Positions 60,091 to 64,000 of a stretch of 64,000 nucleotides of DNA are shown piece after piece. Where the stretch lies: assembly GCF_018873765.1 (NCBI RefSeq), contig NC_057924.1:10565001-10629000 (forward strand), written 5' to 3'. Position numbers and translations under genes: made by a program. Positions within the stretch are counted from its first letter, which is position 1, and each line of letters begins with the position of its first letter. Below the pieces are notes generated by a model. It was not told the origin of the DNA, ran no database searches, and was given only the letters and a program-made list of their open reading frames with translations. The stretch comes from Telopea speciosissima (Eukaryota; Streptophyta; Magnoliopsida; Proteales; Proteaceae).

Positions 60091-62525
60091 TCTTTGTTTT
60101 TGTAAGAAAAGAAAAGAAAAAGAGTTTGACCTTTATCACAAACAAATTAGTGCAAAAAAAAAAATAAAAAATTAATTGGTTATTCAAAAATTATACTATA
60201 AAAGGAGCTCATTTTTTAAAGAGCTTCCTAAACTATCTACCATTTTGATCCATTTAGAGGGATGATTTGGAAATTATCGTCATTAGATAAATAACACATG
60301 TATTGGATTAATCACGTGTCAAATTTCACAGTTTAATTCAATCAAATGACCTCCCATGATTGCCATGAATTGCAATATATGTTTGTGCACCCCTATAGTA
60401 TATATCTTGGCGACTATCATGCAGTCTCCTATCATCTTGGATCTTCAAAGCTCTATAGGGTAAAAATTGATATATAAACAGAGGGCCTATGGCTCTTCCC
60501 GTACACAAAATGTTTGTCCCATTTGATTTGCAATGTGGTAAATTTTTAGGGCTGTTTACTTAAGGCTTCCCAAGTGGACTGTGTAGGAAACCTTTTACCC
60601 TTATAATAATTGTTGTATTTCTATAAAAAAAAAAAAAAAAATTGTATAAAACCTCATTTCATAATTTTTTTTTCCTAAATCAATGAATTTCTTTATTGTA
60701 CGTACATACATTTGGAAAACACATTCCTCCATAAACTAATTTTGATGATAACAAACATTAAGATTAATACTAATATTCCAATCTTTAAGCAAGCTTCATA
60801 GTCGAGCGTTGGAAGCATCAAGCATCCAGGAAAGACTTGATCAACGGAGCTCACAATAGAAGAGTTAAGGAAAAGAAGAAATTTGAAGATTGAGGAACAT
60901 CTTCTAAAGGAAGCCAAGAATTAACAAGACAAAGACTCTAGAAGATTCAAGTGCAATAGAACACATTTCACTACATGTGCATATCACATTGCACACACAT
61001 TGCATTCACATGTAAGAGACCCTAGGAGGAACTCATTCCCATGCCCTAGACTCAAGAAACATGGCCATTAAAGTGTTAGACAAAAACCTATGAAGTCCCC
61101 AAGCAAGTGGACCAAAAATCCCCTTGCAGACAATCAAAAAAATAGGATAATGCGTCGTGCGATTGTATTTACTTATTTATGCCTTCTATAAGTCACTTAA
61201 GAGATTGAAAGGATATTTTCTAAGATTAAGGATCCTCTTACACCTAATAAGTTATGGGAGTTACCAACACCTTCTATAAGTCACATATTTTTACACCTAA
61301 TAAGTTATGGAGAAGTTTTCCTTCACCACACGCTGAGGTGAAGGGGTGAAGGCCATCCTAGGGTTATTATAGTATTATACTCTCTCCCAATTGACGAAGT
61401 TGATAATACCCCCACCCCCATGAGTTCAAAGAGGGGAAGAGAGAGATAGACACATTTGGTGCTAGCTTATGGTATATCGTTAACATGCCCATCCTTCTCC
61501 CTTCTTTTAATTATCTCTTTTTTTTTCAAACATTATTCAATGTAGTATTTAATGCATGGGTAAAATAGGTCTTCAAAAAGTTGATTAGTTGAAATCTATT
61601 TTAATGTAATTGTTTATGTAAAATGATGAGAACTTTTTTTTTTTGATGAATAAAATGATGAGATTTAACCTCATTGAAAAATATGTTATATTAAAATAGC
61701 AAAAAAAAAAGTAGAGTTACAATGTTGTTGTACAGATTTTCACCTTTAGTTAGGGATAAAAGAACAATTTTAAAAATAATATGAAAGTGATTTACCATTT
61801 TGTCATTATTAAAAATCGCATTTTTCTATTGATACCCCTTATTTTTTTGCCCACTGGTTATTTTCAATAATTATTTAATGTAGGGGTAAATAAGATATTT
61901 AAAAAAAAATGAAAGTCATTTAATGCAACATTTAATGTAATTCTTATATGAAACGGTAGATTTACCCTCATCAATAAAATTTACAAAAAAAATAAAATTT
62001 TGCTTTAAATAATTTCAAGAATAAGACAAGGGCATTAAACGAAGGTGCTAAGTTCTAATCACACCTATGGAGGTGATAGACACTCTTATTATAAAATATC
62101 ATTATTTTGTACATTTTTTGAGTTACATATGAGATGACCTCAAATAGAGCTGATTGGAAGGTAATGAATCATGCAGCTGACCCCATTTAGTTGGGAATTA
62201 AAAAGGTTGAATTGTTGTAGTTGTATAAAAAATAAAGGGAAAGGATTTGCTGTCCAATTGAATGACCCTACACCAGCACGAGGCCAATGAGCGAGCGCAA
62301 GGGCATCCAATAGGAGGGACGTGGCGATCATTTTGCCCCCCTTTATGTGTGAGTGCAGGGACACGTGACCAAACAACATTCAAGATAGGAATGTGTACGC
62401 TAGCACTACTTCTTGAGTCTCTCTCTCTCTCTCATCCTATAATAGGGGTAGATATGTCATTTGATTAGAGGAGGAGAGAGACATACCTAGGCCGGTGTTA
62501 GCATATGCTATGCTCGTAGATAGAG
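60091..62525. other. AT-rich spacer
   Basis: No gene recognised. CCTTCTATAAGTCAC and TACACCTAATAAGTTATGG each occur twice between 61180 and 61312. The rest is A/T homopolymer-rich DNA. Confidence 0.5.
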
Positions 62526-62529
62526 TTCA

Positions 62530-62625
62530 TTTTCCCAAATAATATATGGAAAAAGTTCTTTGTGGGGGATGCAGAGGCCACACCCAGACATAGTGGAGGA
62601 TAAAATGACCGCCTTGCCCCAATGA
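62530..62625. repeat. Half copy of the GTTCTCTGTG-type MITE
   Basis: GGAAAAAGTTCTTTGTGGGG, then GGCCACACCCAGACATAG and AAAATGACCGCC match one arm plus the body of 59143-59276. The second arm is replaced by the palindrome that follows. Confidence 0.5.
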
Positions 62626-62643
62626 AAGGTTGAAACCCTGGAG

Positions 62644-62789
62644 TCCGGATCGTGTCCTTGCACAAATACTGTCCAAGGCCCTCCAAGGCCACTCACATGG
62701 AATCCACTGTGGGACCCACATGAGGAGTGGATTCCATGTGAGTGGCCTTGGAGGGCCTTGGACGGTACTTGTACAAGGACAGGATCCGA
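62644..62789. mobile_element. Near-perfect long palindrome (foldback element)
   Basis: The arms 62644-62708 and 62726-62789 are reverse complements with only about five mismatches in 64 bases. The shared inner part is CCAAGGCCCTCCAAGGCCAC TCACATGGAATCCACT. The loop is only 17 bases. No TSD was seen and it is non-coding. Confidence 0.8.
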
Positions 62790-63413
62790 CCTCGAAATCC
62801 TGTCCTGAGATGCCAGCGCGCGTTCTCCGTGGCTGCTGCGTGTATGTGGCCCTGTTTGCTAGCGCACCCCGGCGGTGTGCCAATCACTCTCCCGTAGGAT
62901 TATAAATTGTTCGACACGGATGTCAAATTGTCAATAGAAATTCCTTTTTTTTTTTGGGTAGAAATAGAAAATCCCATTAATGCTAATCATTTCTTATAGG
63001 CTCAAAATCAAAATTCACAAAAAAAAAAATTTTGGGAAAAATTTATAGCTGCATTTTGTCGTGTAATCGAGTGTTTGACTTCTGACGTTGATGGTGGTGA
63101 TAATTGAGAGTGGCAAGGTGACCTTGGGAGTTGAGACAAAGTTCTTCTTCTCTCTGGTTGACAAAAGTTTGTAAACCGCGTACCGGGGAGAAGACCTCGA
63201 TCGTCCATGACTGATCCTTGAGGAATAGGTCAATAGGGTTTCCCTGAATATGGATTTCTCTAGTTAGGGTTTTGCTTCCACAATGATGGTGCTCTGCATC
63301 TGCAACCCTCTAGAATTGGTGTTCTTTGGATTCCAATTTCGGTATCGGTTCGTCTTCATCCGTTCTTCCTAAAAAGCTCAGAGCTTGTGTACCATGTTTC
63401 CCGATCCCCAGAT

Positions 63414-63934
63414 ATGTATTGGTGGCAGAACGCCCTTTTTTCTCCTTCGTCTTCATCTTCTAAAGACCCTGATAAATCCAAATCTTTAGCAACTTCTCAT
63501 AAAAAACGAAATGTGAGGGACATCAATTTCTTCAGGAACCGTCGAGGATCGAACGGGCAGCCACGACTCACTCGACTGCGGAAGCTTCGTCATCTCACCG
63601 ACGATGATGTTGAGGGCTTACCCTTGAGAAATCTTAGTCCTCTCTCTCAGCCCAATTCGACATCAGTGTCTCGCTTGCCGAGCAACCCTGACCCGGCCTC
63701 GGCAACTGCTGGGCCATCATCGTTGTCACCGGCGGTGCCGCAGCCATTGCCGCGACCGGAATTGTATGTGCTTCTTCAGCGAGAACCCCTGTTCTCCTCC
63801 ACGCATTCAGGGGATTGGCCTCTGCCTTCCCCCAGGGAGGTGCTGAGCAGACGGGATGGAGAGGGTGATAGAGCAGACTACTCGATCGGTGATGGGACGG
63901 AAGATGGGTTCCCTGGACGCTCCTCCGCTTCCAG
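63414..63934 (+). CDS. MAPKKK5: MAPKKK3/5-type protein kinase, first coding exon (3' part outside window)
   Basis: MEKK-group MAP kinase kinase kinase; family members act downstream of receptor kinases in immunity and development. Only exon 1 is present: ATG 63414, about 173 codons, and a GT donor after 63934 (CCAGGTAATC). The Ser-rich N-terminus (SPSSSSSKDPDKS) is followed by RRGSNGQPRLTRLRKLRHLT DDDV, the conserved basic motif of the plant MAPKKK3/MAPKKK5 N-terminus. After it comes Pro/Ser-rich disordered sequence. The kinase domain would lie beyond 64000, so this call rests on that one motif and overall composition. The frame is open nine codons before the ATG but without another ATG. YODA-like kinases share a similar style and cannot be fully excluded. 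Confidence 0.68.
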
Positions 63935-64000
63935 GTAATCTCCTTTTATCTCTTTCAGATAAATCAATGAATTTATTTTAATTATCAAATGAGGAACCTT

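Overview
The window is nuclear DNA from a flowering plant. Genes are split by many short GT/AG introns with AT-rich introns, the proteins are plant-type, and the spaces between genes hold plant SINEs, MITEs and CT/GA microsatellites. The lineage cannot be fixed from the sequence. It reads like a repeat-rich dicot or early-diverging angiosperm, but that is an impression only.

Layout: (1) 147-3126 (+) is the 3' part of a sphingosine (long-chain base) kinase gene whose start lies before the window. (2) 3127-17450 is a 14-kb intergenic stretch full of small foldback transposons, several with readable target-site duplications (TSDs). (3) 17891-31165 (+) is a complete 13-exon VAL-type B3 repressor gene (VAL2/HSL1-like: PHD-like, B3, CW and EAR). 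Au-like SINEs sit in the introns on both sides of one B3 exon. (4) 34908-35834 (+) is an intronless plasma-membrane Qa-SNARE of the SYP123/124/125 clade. (5) 36100-43600 holds repeats, an orphan terminal exon and a 2.6-kb element with terminal inverted repeats of about 220 bp. (6) 43679-44308 (-) is the ESCRT-I subunit VPS28, with a predicted 5'UTR intron. (7) 47733-55960 (+) is a 16-exon gamma-tubulin complex component 5 gene. (8) 55961-63400 holds repeats, including a LINE-type RNase H remnant and a long perfect-looking palindrome. (9) 63414-63934 (+) is the first coding exon of a MAPKKK3/5-type kinase, cut by the window end.

The genes are single housekeeping or regulatory loci, not a pathway cluster: lipid signalling, seed-programme repression, exocytosis, endosomal sorting, microtubule nucleation and MAPK signalling. 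All exon junctions were read by eye from splice sites, reading frame and family conservation. The joined VAL2 (2832 nt) and GCP5 (3045 nt) models both stay in frame to a stop. I saw no bacterial-type system, CRISPR array or rRNA/tRNA gene. The most distinctive content is a set of short Mutator-like MITEs sharing GG-starting ends and 9-10-bp TSDs.
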